From: Lumbricus terrestris
Lineage: Eukaryota; Annelida; Clitellata; Crassiclitellata; Lumbricidae
Direction: 5' to 3'
Length of the DNA stretch: 64,000 nt
NCBI GenBank assembly: GCA_949752735.1
Contig: OX457043.1
Location: forward strand, 1,714,367 to 1,778,366
A program made the translations under genes and the position numbers. The stretch's first letter is position 1, and each line of letters starts with the position of its first letter. The notes beneath the pieces were generated by a model. That model searched no databases. It was given only the letters and a program-made list of their open reading frames with translations, and was not told the DNA's origin. Below, in pieces: positions 1-16,130 of the stretch.

Positions 1-59
1 AGATTGTGTGAATACCGGACTGTCCGGTTCATTACCGGACGCCTGGCAACCCTAATTCT

Positions 60-350
60 AGAAGACTTAGATTATCGTCGCGAAGTATCTTTGCTACACT
101 TCGCACAAAACCGAAAGTTTGGAAATTGCGCTTTCGCAGTCTGCAGGACCCAAAGAGTGGAATAGTCTCCCAATTTCCATTCGTCAGTGCACATCTCTTG
201 TGGAGTTTAAATCTAGATTAGAAACTCATTTCTTTTCATTACATTATGAATTTATGACTAGATCTCTAGTGAAGTGCGCGCTCTTGTGCAAGACTTTGTT
301 TTGTTAAAGCGCGGTATAAATGCTTAGCCTAATTGTATTGTGTTGTTCAA
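60..350 (+). mobile_element. CR1/L2-like LINE fragment, reverse transcriptase C-terminus
   Basis: The forward frame at 119-307 reads a stretch with the signature AGPKEWNSLP followed by FKSRLETHFF. This is the conserved end of CR1/L2/Jockey-type reverse transcriptase ORFs (xxxLWNSLPxxIR...FKxxLKTHLF). The frame ends in a stop followed by a short tail containing 'gcgcggtataaatgc', which resembles the 3' ends of the other LINE copies in this window. Only the last ~80 residues are present, so it is a 5'-truncated dead copy. The family name is an inference from the motif. Confidence 0.6.
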
Positions 351-1521
351 CCCAACTCTTTCCACTACAGCGCGTGATCCATTATATAACTTTAGAGAAT
401 TAATGGGCTCACAATTTCATCCTCCCCAATAAAGATTTGTTAAACTTTATCCCAAGAATGCTATTCAAAAACACGTACTAACTGTTTTGACCATAAGCCG
501 CTTTAAGCAGCCATACTGTTAATTTTGCTTTAATGTAAACCTACATTGTGTATTGAATTAAAAGAATATACATATTACAGTATACTGTGCTATCACGTTA
601 CTTGTATGCTCGCTTACTTACTTCAGCCTTGGCGTTTAATCCCTTTAAGTTTTTAAATTGAGAAGATAACGAAGCTAACGGCTGTCCATACAGTGCAGCG
701 GGTGTAATCTGGAAGAGCCGACGGCGGCTCATAATAAATTCATAATAATGAATGGCATGTTGATGTAATGTTAGTCTCAGTCTTATCTTGTTTACGGGAG
801 ACTCAGACTGATTCCAGCTTTTCCAGGTTCAGAATTCCACCATATTTTGTTCCGGAGACGCAATTCTCCTGGAAAATGTCCATCTGATCGTGTACGCGCG
901 CCGAATTTGATCCCATCAGCATGATTTCGGAGCAGGAGACGTGTCATGAAGATGGTGGAAGCATGGAGTGCAGTTGGTATGAAAATGGTGGGTACCGCGT
1001 AATTAATATTGCCCGTCTGCATATGGTCAGCGTCGTCTGACCGAAATCTTGACCATTTCTATGTGGGTATTCTTATTTTTCGCGCGGCACACGGTGGTTG
1101 GCAAAGTACAAATGAAACAAATTATGTGCGCGCTTTGTTTCGATTTCTTGGAGCGTGATAATTTGAAATAGGTAATTTAGCGAAATGAATCATGATGAGC
1201 GACACAGACCATTTGATGTTAGAGAGTGTTATTATAGCGCAATTAATTATTATGGTGGGATGAAGAAGAAACTAGCATTCAACATGAATTAAAAATTTTG
1301 AGAGTGAGATACGACTTGTTGTTCAAGTAATTTCCACGGATTTTTAAGCAGATTCGTAATGATTGTTGCCTTAGATAATATTATAATATGCTTTGCCTTG
1401 CTGCCAGGTATTTTATTATCATTTGATCATTTTAGACTTTGTTGCAACACCCATATGCATTTGTTATATCATCAGCGTTGCTTTTTAACACTCATAGTGC
1501 TTGGTGCCGTTCACGTTCCAG
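351..1521. other. Non-coding upstream/intronic DNA of the CDR2-like gene
   Basis: No exon could be supported here. The conserved acidic N-terminus that normally precedes LQLAAELGK in CDR2 proteins was looked for and not found, so the first coding exon probably lies before base 1. The DNA is AT-rich without obvious tandem repeats. Confidence 0.5.
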
Positions 1522-4500
1522 ATCTCCAGCTGGCTGCGGAACTTGGCAAGAATCTGCTGGAAAGGAACATGGAACTGGAAGAGGAACTACGGAACACGAC
1601 CCAAACGCAAAACGAACAAGCACTTGAGATTGACGTAACCAATTTGAACTTTTCATTTATTAATTGTAACGTCTGGAATACCAACAAAGCAGTTATTTTT
1701 TTTGTACAGCCTCTATCAATCTGAATTTCTGTGGTTGGGGCAAGAGGTGAAACTGGTCTTGATGAGTGAGGTTTACCGATCGTCTACACATCAGATATCC
1801 TCGATTTTGTTTTCTTTTAATTGATTTCTCGTTGAATGATTTTCCAGTCTGCAGCTTCATGTTGTCAGTCTATGTCGTTTTTGGTTAACCCTGTCAGTTT
1901 GTGTCATACATCTTATTTTAGGTCATCCATGTCGTTTTGTATCATCCATGTCACAAGTTAGGTCATCCATGTCATTTTGTGTTATGCATGTTATTTTAAG
2001 GTCTCTGTCAGCTAGTGTTGTGAGGCGGAAACTTTCCTCGGAAAGTTTCATATCTTTCCGGAAAGTTTCGGAAACTTTCCGACGAATCTTTCCGGAAACT
2101 TTCCGACATATTTTTTGACCAATAAAATATTATTAAATACATACTCAATTCTAATGAGTCCGAAATTTTCTTTCAATATAATGTTACTAAATACATCAAT
2201 CACTATCAGAAGTTAGTGTTGTGAGGTGGAAAAATTGTCCAGAAAGTTTCATATTTTTCCGGAAACTTTCCGACGTATTTTTCCGCCAATGAAATATCAT
2301 TAAATACATACTCAATTCTAAGGAGTCCGAAATTTTCTTTCAATATAATGTTACTAAATATATCCATCACTATAAGCAGTCTTAGGTGGTTATAAGTAAT
2401 AGTTTATTCAATAGATGGCACTGCTAGTGTTAGTGATAATTGTTCACACAGCCCAAAAATACCGGTACATTTAGGAATTAAATGCAATTAAACTTTGCTG
2501 TAAATTTAGAGAAAATATTTTTTATCATTCAGTCACCTTCATATTTGTGAGTTATGAAAATATGACAGAAACAGAAATTGATGCTGTATTACTTCATGTT
2601 TATATCAGTTTTTTACACATTTCCAGCAACAGAGATGACTGCATACATGCAAGCAACTAGTTTTCTATAGGCTACTCTAGTCTGAAATGCTAATGAATAG
2701 TGTTTATTGCTCATATTAATAATTTTTAAGTTCAACATTGTTTGCATCGACAGAAGTACTGTAAATAAAAGGAGTTTAAACTATAAGAAAAATTTATGAG
2801 AGTGAAATTCTTATATTTTCTGAGTTTAATGTATTTTCTGGTTCTTCGGAAAGTTTCCGGAAAGTTTCCGGAAAGTTTCCGTCAAAATACTTTTCCGGAA
2901 AAGCTACATCACTACTGTCAGCTCTTAGTTATTATCAAGTGATGAGTTCTGTGGTCTGTCTGTATGTCTGTGGAATTTATATAGCACCCCTTCAAGATAA
3001 CTATTCAGAGGTGCTCCTGGCCAGGTACAACCAAAGAGGAAAGTCTTGAGTAGTTTATAAAAAGAGTTAGACAAGTCTGACGGAGGAAAATGCAATTCAA
3101 ATTTGAGGCTATTCCAACTTGGAGGTTATTGCAAATTTGAGGCTATTCCAACTTGGAGGTTATTGCAAATTTGAGGCTATTCCAACTTGGAGGTTATTGC
3201 AAATTTGAGGCTATTCCAACTTGGAGGTTATTGCAAATTTGAGGCTATTCCAACTTGGAGGTTATTGCAAATTTGAGGCTATTCCAACTTGGAGGTTATT
3301 GCAAATTTGAGGCTATTCCAACTTGGAGGTTATTGCAAATTTGAGGCTATTCCAAACAGAGGGACACACATTTGAAAAAACCATATTCTGTCTGAACGAT
3401 GTGCGTGCATGTGGAACCATAAAGTCACCTATGGCTGTTGTTCAGAATTAACCTGGATACCAGTCTGTATTCTACCATTCTGGTAATTGTTCAAAATTAA
3501 TTATGGGTGCCAGTCTGTATTCTACCCATTTTTTTACACGTCTGTTTTCCAATATAACTCCGTTGCCGCTCTATTCCTTCCAGCTGCTCCAGCGACAACT
3601 GGAAGTTCTTCGGAATGTCAACGAGTCACGGATGCGGATGTACGAAGACGTCGATCATAATGCGCATGAACTGGAGAAATTGAGCGAACGACTGATGAAG
3701 GAAAAGCGATCGGATAAGGAATGCATTCTGAGGTAACATCTATTCACTCGTCTTTCAGTTTGGAAGATTTCTTTGCAAAATCAATCCAGCTGCAGTAAAA
3801 AAATGACCCAACATTAGTCCAATGTCAGTATAAAATTAATCCTAAATTTGTCTGTCAGTCTATAGTTAATGCGAAATTAGTACAACACTAGTCCAAAATT
3901 ACTACAACACTGGTCCAAAATTAGTACAACACTAGTCCAAAATTAGTACAACACTAGTCCAAAATTAGTACAACACTAGTCCAAAATTAGTACAACACTA
4001 GTCCAAAATTAGTACAACACTAGTCCAAAATTAGTACAACACTAGTCCAAAATTAGTACAACACTAGTCCAAAATTAGTACAACACTAGTCCAAAATTAG
4101 TACAACACTAGTCCAAAATTTGTACAACACTAGTCCAAAATTAGTACAACACTAGTCCAAAATTAGTACAACACTAGTCCAAAATTAGTACAACACTAGT
4201 CCAAAATTAGTACAACACTAGTCCAAAATTAGTACAACACTAGTCCAAAATTAGTACAACACTAGTCCAAAATTAGTACAACACTAGTCCAAAATTAGTA
4301 CAACACTAGTCCAAAATTAGTACAACACTAGTCCAAAATTAGTACAACACTAGTCCAAAGTTAATCCTATGCTAGTCCAAAATTAGTCAAAAAATTATAG
4401 GCTTTGCTTAAATGCACCAGAGGCTTTGCTTATCCAAAGGCTTTGCTTATCCGTAGGCTGCCTCTCAGTCTTCAGGAATCACCTTTTTTATATTGACTGG

Positions 4501-5663
4501 CTTAGTTTTGTAGCACCATAAGTTGACTTCCAGCATCGTGCGAACTTCTTTTCAGTTTAACGGAAACCGTTCGGAAGCTGGAAGATCGCTGCGAAGATCT
4601 GCAAGAACAGCAGGAGACGTCGACGAAGGAAGAACGCGAACGCAATCGACTGCGTGAAAAGCGAATTCGCAGCGTTCCGAGTCTTCTCCAGATGGACAAC
4701 AATGAACAGAACAGCTTCCAGAACGGCTACGACTATCTCGGCTTTCCCTCAACCTTCGGCAGTTCAATGCCGAAACGTCCTTTCTTCCGAGACCCGGTTT
4801 CCAGCGAGATGCAGAGCCTGCGAGAGAGCGTCAAGCGACTCGAAGTCCAGCTGAGCATCGAGCAGAACAAGCGCAAGTTGGCCGAAATGGAAACGATGAA
4901 CGTTCTCGAGGAGAACCGCGCGCTCGAAGAACGAATCAAAAGTCTCGCCGAGTCGAGGAGAGTCGCCGTCGCAAACAAGGTCGTCGCGACGACGGAGACG
5001 AGAGTCGCAAGCCGCGAACCGGACGGGACTTGCTTGGAGTGTGGCGCGACGAAGCGTCCTTTCGTCTCCGCGGACAAAAGCGAGATGATCGAACACGACC
5101 TCAACGAGATTCCGCGAGGTCAGTTGGTCCGGTTGAAGAACGGCGGAAGCGCGTACGGCAGTCGCGAGTCGCTGCACTTGATCGGACTCGAGACTGACGA
5201 CACGACTCCGAGTCTCGAGGTCTGCAGCGCAATTCTCGCGTCCGACATCACCGACCGGATCTGCCAGGAGCGCGAAAACGAGCAGCTGATCAAACCGAGC
5301 TTCTCTCTGCTCGGCGAACTTGAGGAGCAATACCGGAAGCTCGTCATCCGCTACGAAGCCCTCATCGAGACAAAGAGCCAACGCACGCCGACGAAACTCG
5401 ACATGGCAACGCAGGATAACCTTGACAACGGCGCTGGTGGGAGCACTCCGGGGAGTGTCGTGCGTCGCCCGAGAGATCTCTCAAGCATTCCGGACGCACT
5501 CTGCAGGCGCTCGCTTGACCTTTCGTCGCCGATGGATCCGATTGAGGGACATTTCGAGAACGGTCCACCGGAGTACAAGCGCCTTTTCAAGGAGATCTTC
5601 GAGACGCTTCGGCGATCTGTGGTGTATGAAGATGAACACAGCGCTCCTCCGAACGGTAAATGA
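1522..5663 (+). CDS. CDR2: CDR2/CDR2L-family coiled-coil protein, 3' three coding exons (5' partial)
   Basis: Exons are 1522-1634, 3584-3732 and 4556-5663 (stop at 5661-5663). The junctions are consistent: acceptor ttccag before 1522, donor gtaacc at 1635 (phase 0), acceptor ccttccag before 3584, donor gtaaca at 3733 (phase 2), acceptor ttttcag before 4556. The joined frame gives about 456 residues. It opens with LQLAAELGKNLLERNMELEE, the hallmark N-terminal coiled coil of cerebellar degeneration-related proteins 2 and 2-like. Next come RQLEVLRNVNESRMRMYEDV and LTETVRKLEDRCEDLQEQQE, the family's leucine-zipper region. It ends with PEYKRLFKEIFETLRR, matching the conserved C-terminus. CDR2 family members are about 450-465 aa, so only a short 5' exon (~30 residues) is missing, presumably left of the window. 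The vertebrate proteins are cytoplasmic coiled-coil proteins; a molecular role in this organism is not shown by sequence. The last exon is clearly more GC-rich than the flanking DNA. Both introns are filled with minisatellites and transposons. Symbol is by family; CDR2 and CDR2L cannot be separated here. Confidence 0.88.
2005..2922. mobile_element. Non-autonomous hAT element (MITE) in CDR2 intron
   Basis: The element is 2013-2914 (902 bp), flanked by the perfect 8-bp direct repeat CTGTCAGC at 2005-2012 and 2915-2922, the target-site length of hAT transposases. Its ends are TAGTGTTGTGAGGCGG on the left and, reverse-complemented, TAGTGATGTAGC on the right. Both subterminal regions are packed with the self-complementary motif GGAAACTTTCC. 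The left part contains a ~190-bp direct duplication (about 2013-2195 and 2217-2375). There is no coding capacity, so mobilisation would have depended on a transposase elsewhere. Confidence 0.75.
2970..3420 (-). mobile_element. LINE 3' tail remnant (CR1/L2-like), internally expanded
   Basis: It begins with 'atatagcaccccttcaag...cagaggtgctcc', the reverse complement of the LINE 3' terminus found at many places in this window (for example 24430, 38340 and 50290). It continues to 'tattccaaacagagggacacac', which matches the older copy at about 6565-6590. Between these two landmarks a 34-bp piece of the element has been amplified (separate entry). Confidence 0.6.
3087..3355. repeat. 34-bp minisatellite, about 8 copies
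   Basis: The unit reads roughly gcaaatttgaggctattcc followed by aacttggaggttatt (34 bp), repeated almost perfectly about eight times. The near identity of the units indicates recent expansion. It lies in the intron before CDR2 exon 3584-3732, inside a LINE remnant. Confidence 0.85.
3885..4365. repeat. 22-bp minisatellite, about 21 copies
   Basis: The unit is actagtccaaaattagtaca plus ac (22 bp), with near-perfect copies through the second CDR2 intron. Each unit carries an ACTAGT (SpeI-type) palindrome. Degenerate copies flank the array on both sides. Confidence 0.88.
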
Positions 5664-6420
5664 CGACCGGGTCGTCGTAGCGGAAAAGTGATTTAGGGAT
5701 TTCCGTTTTGGTCGTCAATTGGAATGGGATGATCCTTTCATCAACGTGGAATTCGTCGGAGGGTGATTCTCCAAAAGTCTAATCTGGTCTTGAAATCGAA
5801 GAGCTGTTGTCGATTGTAAAACGCACACACGTACGTTTGTCTATCACCGAACAACATTTCTGCTTCATTCGTCTTTTGCATCACACGAGTTTTATCTGCA
5901 GCAATCTGCTTTGATCTTCTGTGCAGAAGTCGGTTTCAATCTTCTCTGGAGAAGTCGGTTTCAATCTTCTCTGGAGAAGTCTGCTTCGACCTTCTCTGCA
6001 GAAATTGGCTTTAATCTTGTCTGCAGAAGTGGACTTTGATGTTTTCTTCTCCACCTGTTGGTTGCATAATTTCCGTTGTTGTATTCTGTTGTAACGGAAA
6101 CTGCTTAAGCGTCATCGATGTACTTTATGTTTAGTCAAATGCTGTTCAGTGTTCATCAATGCTAAGCTTCTGTGATGCTTGTTGGCAGTGTGCTTGTTTG
6201 TTTATGTAGCAGTACAGCTATTTTACCGGTTACTATAAGCGGAGATGCATATTATGTGTTTAGCAGAGTTGACTAAGGTCTGGTCAGTTCTAATGTCTAA
6301 ATGCACTGATACCGAATGTGCTGATAATATCAACTGTCAGTTTAGCTTGAAAGCTTTCTTGTTAGGTGACCAAAAGATTCTATGTTTACGTTGGTGATGA
6401 TATTGACTGTATTGTATTAA
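5664..6420 (+). other. CDR2 3' UTR and downstream DNA with a ~25-bp tandem repeat
   Basis: Immediately after the CDR2 stop the sequence stays moderately GC-rich to about 5800, consistent with 3' UTR. At about 5905-6030 there are five degenerate copies of a ~25-bp unit built around 'cttctctggagaagt', a short inverted repeat. No open gene is seen beyond it. Confidence 0.5.
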
Positions 6421-6424
6421 AACA

Positions 6425-6800
6425 TTTGTAAAGCGCCTTTATAATAGGGTGAACCGTTCAGAGGTGCTCCTAGTGCGCGAGGCCACGAAAGAAGAAATAG
6501 GTTTTGAGAAAAGAAAATGAGGAGATGACCCTCTTGAATTTGCAATTGAATAGATGGGGACAGCGTATTCCAAAGAGAGGGACCAGTTAGGGTAAAGGAA
6601 TGGGACTGAGCAATAGCAGCTGTATGAGGAACTATAAGATCCGATCTGTTTGAAGGGCAAAGTGGATGAGGCGACGAGGCTGAAAGTATTACACCGGAAA
6701 GATATTTTAGATGAGGATTTTGAATTTAATGCTCATTGCAGCTAGAGTAAGCCAATGAAGTTGTTCAAACATGAAGACTGTAGAAATACGAGAGTAGTGT
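6425..6800 (-). mobile_element. Degraded CR1/L2-like LINE 3' fragment
   Basis: It starts with 'aaagcgcctttataa...gaaccgttcagaggtgctcc', then runs through 'tattccaaagagagggacc'. The same order of landmarks occurs at 34130-34500, so both are copies of one family in reverse orientation. No intact frame remains. Confidence 0.55.
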
Positions 6801-7149
6801 GGCACACGCATTATTGATCTGGCTGACAGAAATACATTCATTTATATCAGCTGTTCTGATAGTTTTTACTTTTCGATTTCTGTTTAGATGGGGTAAACCC
6901 TGGTTATGTTATTGACTATTATATCTGTAGCTAGTTGGCTTTTTATACAGTTTATTTTTTCGATGTAATCGTTGCAACTTGCTTTCTTTGTAATATTATC
7001 ATAGTCGTGCTTACGCTATTAAATTTGCTGACCAGATTTGTGGTTGCCAAGATTATGCAATTTTATTGTCAGAATTCGCAATTTACTCTTGCAAAACATT
7101 CTCGATTTGTTGCAATTGGTGATGCCATAGAAATGCGAGTGCAAAGTAA

Positions 7150-7390
7150 TTGAAAATTTAATAGAATTTGTAATTGGAAATTTTATTTTACATTGAAAAT
7201 TTAATATTCGTCAATGGAAATTTATTTTGACATTGGAATTTAATATTTATGATTGGAAACTTAATATTCCTCATTGGAATTTAATATTTATGATTGGAAA
7301 TTTAAAATTTATAATTGTAAATGTAATGTTTCTCATTGGAAATTTTATATTTTTCGGAAATTTAATACTTTTCATTTATTAAATTTAGTG
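7150..7390. repeat. AT-rich degenerate tandem repeat, array 1
   Basis: It consists of degenerate copies of a ~20-28 bp unit with core 'attggaaatttaatattt'. A second array with the same core lies at 8850-9045. Confidence 0.6.
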
Positions 7391-7439
7391 TAGTGCATTT
7401 GTGTGAAAATATTAAAGACACTCAGAATAGGAGTGTTGT

Positions 7440-7640
7440 CTAAAAATTAAACAAGAAAGGGTGGTTGATCAGTTGGAGAACTTACACACAGGGTTTGGGT
7501 TCCATCCTTGTCCTGAGCCTTTTCTTGATATGGTTTTCTGTGCAGGGATGACCTTGAGACTCAATGTCCTTCACTCAGTTGCTCAGCAGTGCCATCAATT
7601 GATAATTCATCATTAATTAGATATTGGTGCTTCATAAACG
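7440..7640 (+). mobile_element. Old SINE-like element (type B)
   Basis: It has 'gatcagttggagaactta' followed by 'gggtttgggttccatcc', which is a decayed pol III B-box. The body ends 'gaccttgagactcaatgtccttca' and then 'cgcgtaatattaataat'. The 41410-41610 element shares the body phrase 'gttgagactcaagtccttca' and a better B-box, so the two appear related. Confidence 0.4.
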
Positions 7641-8300
7641 CGTAATATTAATAATCGTTCGCACTTAAGAATTTATGCATAATAATAATAATAGTAATAA
7701 TTTGTAAGAAAGTTCCTAGAACCTGGTGAGTTTTTAACATTCTTTTCTATTATGATGCATACTGTAAAATGCTTTGTATTCTGTATCTGTGTTCTGTATA
7801 CATCGGTTTTGGCAGAATAATGTGACCCCTAAGGTGTTGTTTGGCCGCAATAGGGGTCAGGGTTAGTCAATATAGGGTGCGCCTGCCCCTGCCAACTTGC
7901 GAGAGTTTTGCTGTCCCACCGCGAGTTTGGCTGGTCGCAAAAATCGTTGTTCTGCGACTCAAGTTGTGAACTTATTGTTCCATTTGCATATAATTGAAGA
8001 AATGCAACATGGTGTCTTTTCCGTGGTTGGGCCAACCAAGTAGAATAGCCTTCCTTCAGCTCTGCATGTTCTTTTATCTAGGGACTCTGCATACAACTTT
8101 AATAAGTGTATAATATTATGAAAACCATTCTTTTTCGAACTTGACCGCTTAACTGTGATTTTTGGAAATGTTGTTTGCTTAGAAGCAACTGCTTTTCGGA
8201 TTAGATTCAATTGATAGGTTGGGTCTCTCCAACGGCAGAAAATTGTTGTCTGTTTGGTCTGTACCCAACCAAATCTGTAGTGAGTACACCGATTGTATGC

Positions 8301-8754
8301 TAGGGGTCTGTCCACATATTACGTACGCAGGGGGTCACCGGATTTAGTCGATTTGCATATGGGTGGGTGGGGGAGGGCGTCGACAAAATGTACGTATTCA
8401 AAATAAAATGTCTAATTATGACGTCCACATTAAACTATATTTATCCTGTAGTTGTCTGATGGCTTTTGATTACATTACGTAATTAAATTCTTTTCATATC
8501 TAAAACGATAAACCGTAACAGTTAACAAATTTTAGAGCTGGCAATTATGATGTTTAAAAAAATTAATAGCAGCCTATGGTAAAATAAAATTAATGTTTTA
8601 TGATGATCTCAGCTAATTAACATTTGTGACGGGGGAGGTAGAGAAGCTTATTTGTATGTACGAATGGGGAGTCCAAAAAATGTATGAGTTGCAACGCGGG
8701 GGAGGGGTTGAAAATACGATTTTTTGCGTACGTAATATATATGTATGTGCCCTA
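8301..8754. mobile_element. TIR element (MITE), family with 'ATTACGTACGC' ends, copy 1
   Basis: The left end is TAGGGGTCTGTCCACATATT followed by ACGTACGC. The right end read in reverse is TAGGGCACATACATATATAT followed by TACGTACGCA. It is 454 bp with no coding capacity. A diverged second copy lies at 10389-10745 and shares the interior ('aaaatgtctaattatgacgt', 'ttaacaaatttt'). No clear target-site duplication was found, so the superfamily is open. Confidence 0.6.
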
Positions 8755-8849
8755 AATAAACTAAACATCTAAGATAGATAATCAAACAGAATCCAGTTGT
8801 TATTGAGTCAGTACATGTACAGCATTCTGACAGTAAACATAATTGAACA

Positions 8850-9045
8850 TTTAATGGTTTTAATTGAAAATTTTATTATTTGCGCTTGGAAATTTAATGT
8901 GACACTGGAAATGTAATATTTATAAATGGAAATTTAATTCAACAATGGAAATTTATATATTTTTGTGAAAATTTTATATGTCATTGGAAATTTAATATAT
9001 TGCTGAAAATTTAATATTTTTCATTGGAAATTTAATGTACTACCA
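8850..9045. repeat. AT-rich degenerate tandem repeat, array 2
   Basis: It has the same 'ggaaatttaatatt' core unit and orientation as the array at 7150-7390. The two arrays are separated by about 1.4 kb that includes the MITE at 8301-8754. Confidence 0.55.
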
Positions 9046-10388
9046 TGTCAAGAGCAAACTGACTTGGCATCCTCTCAATTCCAATCTTTCTTATATGGCA
9101 GCATGAACAGGAATTTCATCAGCAAGTGAAACAGTACACAGAAACTGCAACGACCCATTGGTGGGCACACGCACACTTGTAGAGCACAGACAGCAGATTC
9201 CTGTGTATTCAGTTTAATTTCAATACAAATCTGCTCCTATGTGCAGAGACTGAGAACAATAAGTTGCTAACACTTCATAGCCAGGGTTGCCTATTGTGAC
9301 TAGGTTATGGTGCTACAGTACGTGGCAATGGAAAGTCATTGTAATTATTCAGTTAAAATGCTGTACTCTTTTTCAATGCCTATTATTGTCAATACATGAC
9401 ATTGCTTATTGCCATCAACGTAAATTATGACTCGTGTAGGAGTAAATCAGTAGCTAGTCGGTTTTCTTAAACACTGTTATGCGCTTTAGCAAAGTCTGGT
9501 GTCGCTGTCTTTTATATGGGCTTTTGCAGACTGCTTTATTTCATGAATATCTCATTAACTATTTCCTAGACTAGGATTAATTAGTGATATTATGTTTGTT
9601 GTTGCTGTTGTTAAGTCTAGGAACAGTTCGGAAGAATGATTGAATTAACTGGTCTCATATTAATAATTAAACCATCAATAGACGAATGTGTAAGATTATT
9701 GTTGTGCTTTGCTTAGGTCAGAAGTGGTGGAACTCTTAAGGGTGCACTCCAAAAGAGCCGATAAATCAGCTTTAAACTACCATACTCTCGCAGAATTTTG
9801 TGTAGCGTACGGTTATTTTCTCGTATAGGTTTATTTGACTGAGATGGACAAAAAGAAATTATTTCAAAGGATGCTTTTAGAAAGGTGTTGAAAAAAAGTC
9901 CTTTAAAAGAAAATTCCTGGACTGATTATGTCTAGTTAGAAGTTTGAAATTTTGGGAGCATTGAATTTTTTGTCAAAGAATTTTAACATGTACCACTTTA
10001 GAACCGTGGTTTTCCGCCTCCTCTGGTGTTCAGAATGTTGATGGTGGAGTTTGCATATATTTTGAATGCAGCATAGACCTATAAGATTTTCTGGAACTTC
10101 TACGAGTTCCTTATTGCTAACAATTGTGTTTGTCGTCGTTTATTAAAGAATCTACGTTGAGTGTGCAATTTTTATTCTTTGTTTGTTGGTTTTTTACAAA
10201 CAGTTTTAACCTTCGCAAGGTTACATATAAATTGATTCCTGCTTAGTCAGTCATCAGGCTAAGAGCAGTTAACTGTAAAAGCCAATTATTGAGATTTTGT
10301 AACTGTGGCATGTTCGCGGATGGTGGGAAAACCTGGATGAGAAGGGGAGGCTAGATATATAGGAGACATAAGAGCCTCCTTTAAACTC
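9046..10388. other. Intergenic DNA, no gene recognised
   Basis: AT-rich sequence with stops in all frames and no recognisable protein motif, RNA gene or tandem array. Confidence 0.5.
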
Positions 10389-10745
10389 GTATATTACGTA
10401 CGCATCCATGGATGGATTGGATGTGTCACTGGATTTAGGCGATTTGTGTACATACAACAGGGGGGTTTTGACAAAATGTATATACGCAAAATAAATGTCT
10501 AATTATGACGTCCACAAATGTTATTCTAGTTGGGTGGCATTTGATTAAATTCGAATTAAATTCTGTTCAGATGCAAGTACATAAGAGTTAACAAATTTTA
10601 TCTACGATGTTTAACAAAAGAAATAATAGTTAGATGGTGAAATAAATGTTTTCAAATGACATTAGCTAATTACCTTTTGTAAGTGGAGTTGTAGAGAAGC
10701 TCATTTGTACGTAAGAATTAGTTTTTTTGCGTACGTAATAATATA
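10389..10745. mobile_element. TIR element (MITE), 'ATTACGTACGC' family, copy 2
   Basis: It starts near 'atattacgtacgcatcc' and ends 'gcgtacgtaataatatat'. The interior matches copy 1 at 8301-8754 over most of its length with many substitutions and small deletions, so the insertions are old and independent. Confidence 0.55.
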
Positions 10746-12183
10746 TGGATGGAGAGCAGCGAGTAATAACACAATACTGTTGTGTTGCAATCAAAGTATT
10801 TGTATTGTATATTGACATTGAGTTGTATTGTATTATAATTATATCAAAATACAGTTGCACTGTGAAATAATTCTACCAGTTTGTTACTTAAGGACAACGA
10901 TGAAAACAACAGTTAAAAAATAAAACCACTTTTATATTGTATCACAAACAAAATTTACCACACAACAAAATAATTTCTCTAGACCACAAAGAAAATATTT
11001 GACTTCTACGTGCAATTTCATCCAGTCCACCATCTTCAATAAAAATAACAACTTCCCTTGTCAAAAAATTTCCAGCACTAACGAAACAATTTCCCCCAAA
11101 TCCCCGGCAACTCAAGGTTCAAAGTCACCCAGTAGAGACCCATAAAACATTTACATGCTAAACGAACACCACAAAGAAATAATTTAGACTTACCAACCAA
11201 CACCACATTATTATGATTAATTAGTAATTACTATTGTGCTAATGTCCAATGCACAAGTCATCAACAATGGTGGATCAAAACCAAGTTGTAATCAGGTCAC
11301 GCTATATTCAAGTTTTGCATTTAGTGGAAGCACACATGCATACTACACATATATCGGGGTGTAGCAAAGAAAAAATATCAGTGTGGGTTTCGATCACAGA
11401 GGGGTTTCAAATAGACATGGTTGCAAAACACTCAAAATTAGTTTGAAATTTTTAAAACTATTTATTGAGGGTTTTGAACCCCATGAACCCTTAAATACTA
11501 AATACGCCCATGACATATAATTACATTGCTTTCATTCTGCAACAGAGACATTTATTTCATCTATATTCCGGACCATGTTCTCTAATTAAAATTGTCCCCC
11601 AATTGAAGACAACACTCAAAGAGGAATTTCAATGTAAATTTCGAAACAAAGGTATAAAACCCATCTGTCTGCAGACACTTCTGGTTACGTCCCTGTGTTT
11701 ACTTAGCATACTATACAGTAGTGCCAAACAATTGTGAGTGAAGAACCTGACAGTCCAAAGTTGCTACAGGGTAGCTGTCCCAGGGGAGTAGGCTCTACCC
11801 AACCGGCTCCTTTACCCACAGAACTAAGCCCAAGCACACGCAGCTAAACACATGCACTTCTGGTGATTATGTACAGCATCATCAAACTATCTCATGCAAC
11901 ACTTCAAATTCCAGCAAGCAGGCAATTTACATTCCACAGTGCTTGGATGACTTAAAAAGGACCCACATAAAAACCAGGTTCAAGCACACTATATCACGCA
12001 TGACCCAAAACTCGGTGCATCTAAGGACTCTGCCTTTACAAAGCGTAGCCAGCTATCTAACTTCTAAGCTTGATTAAAAACCAGTAAAAAATGAGCGGTT
12101 GGACTAAAATACAATAAAATCAGGAATTTCTTAAGAAGGTCGCACAAAACCAGGAAGAACCTCTCAAAAAGGTGGTCTTCCTG
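10746..12183. other. Intergenic DNA and 3' flank of SLC66A2
   Basis: No gene was recognised. The stretch next to 12184 is the presumed 3' UTR of the minus-strand SLC66A2 gene. The rest is AT-rich non-coding sequence. Confidence 0.45.

Positions 12184-16130
<3,947 letters not shown>

Noticed and set aside
1359..1521. Upstream extension of the CDR2 frame (MIVALDNIII...) as the true start
   Set aside because: It runs through a hydrophobic AT-rich intron-like stretch and the acceptor ttccag lies directly before the conserved LQLAAELGK.
3885..4365. A CRISPR-like repeat array
   Set aside because: Units are contiguous 22-bp tandem copies without unique spacers, in a eukaryotic intron.
4733..5590. 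Long antisense frames across the CDR2 last exon
   Set aside because: Shadows of a GC-rich coding exon; the forward strand carries the family motifs.
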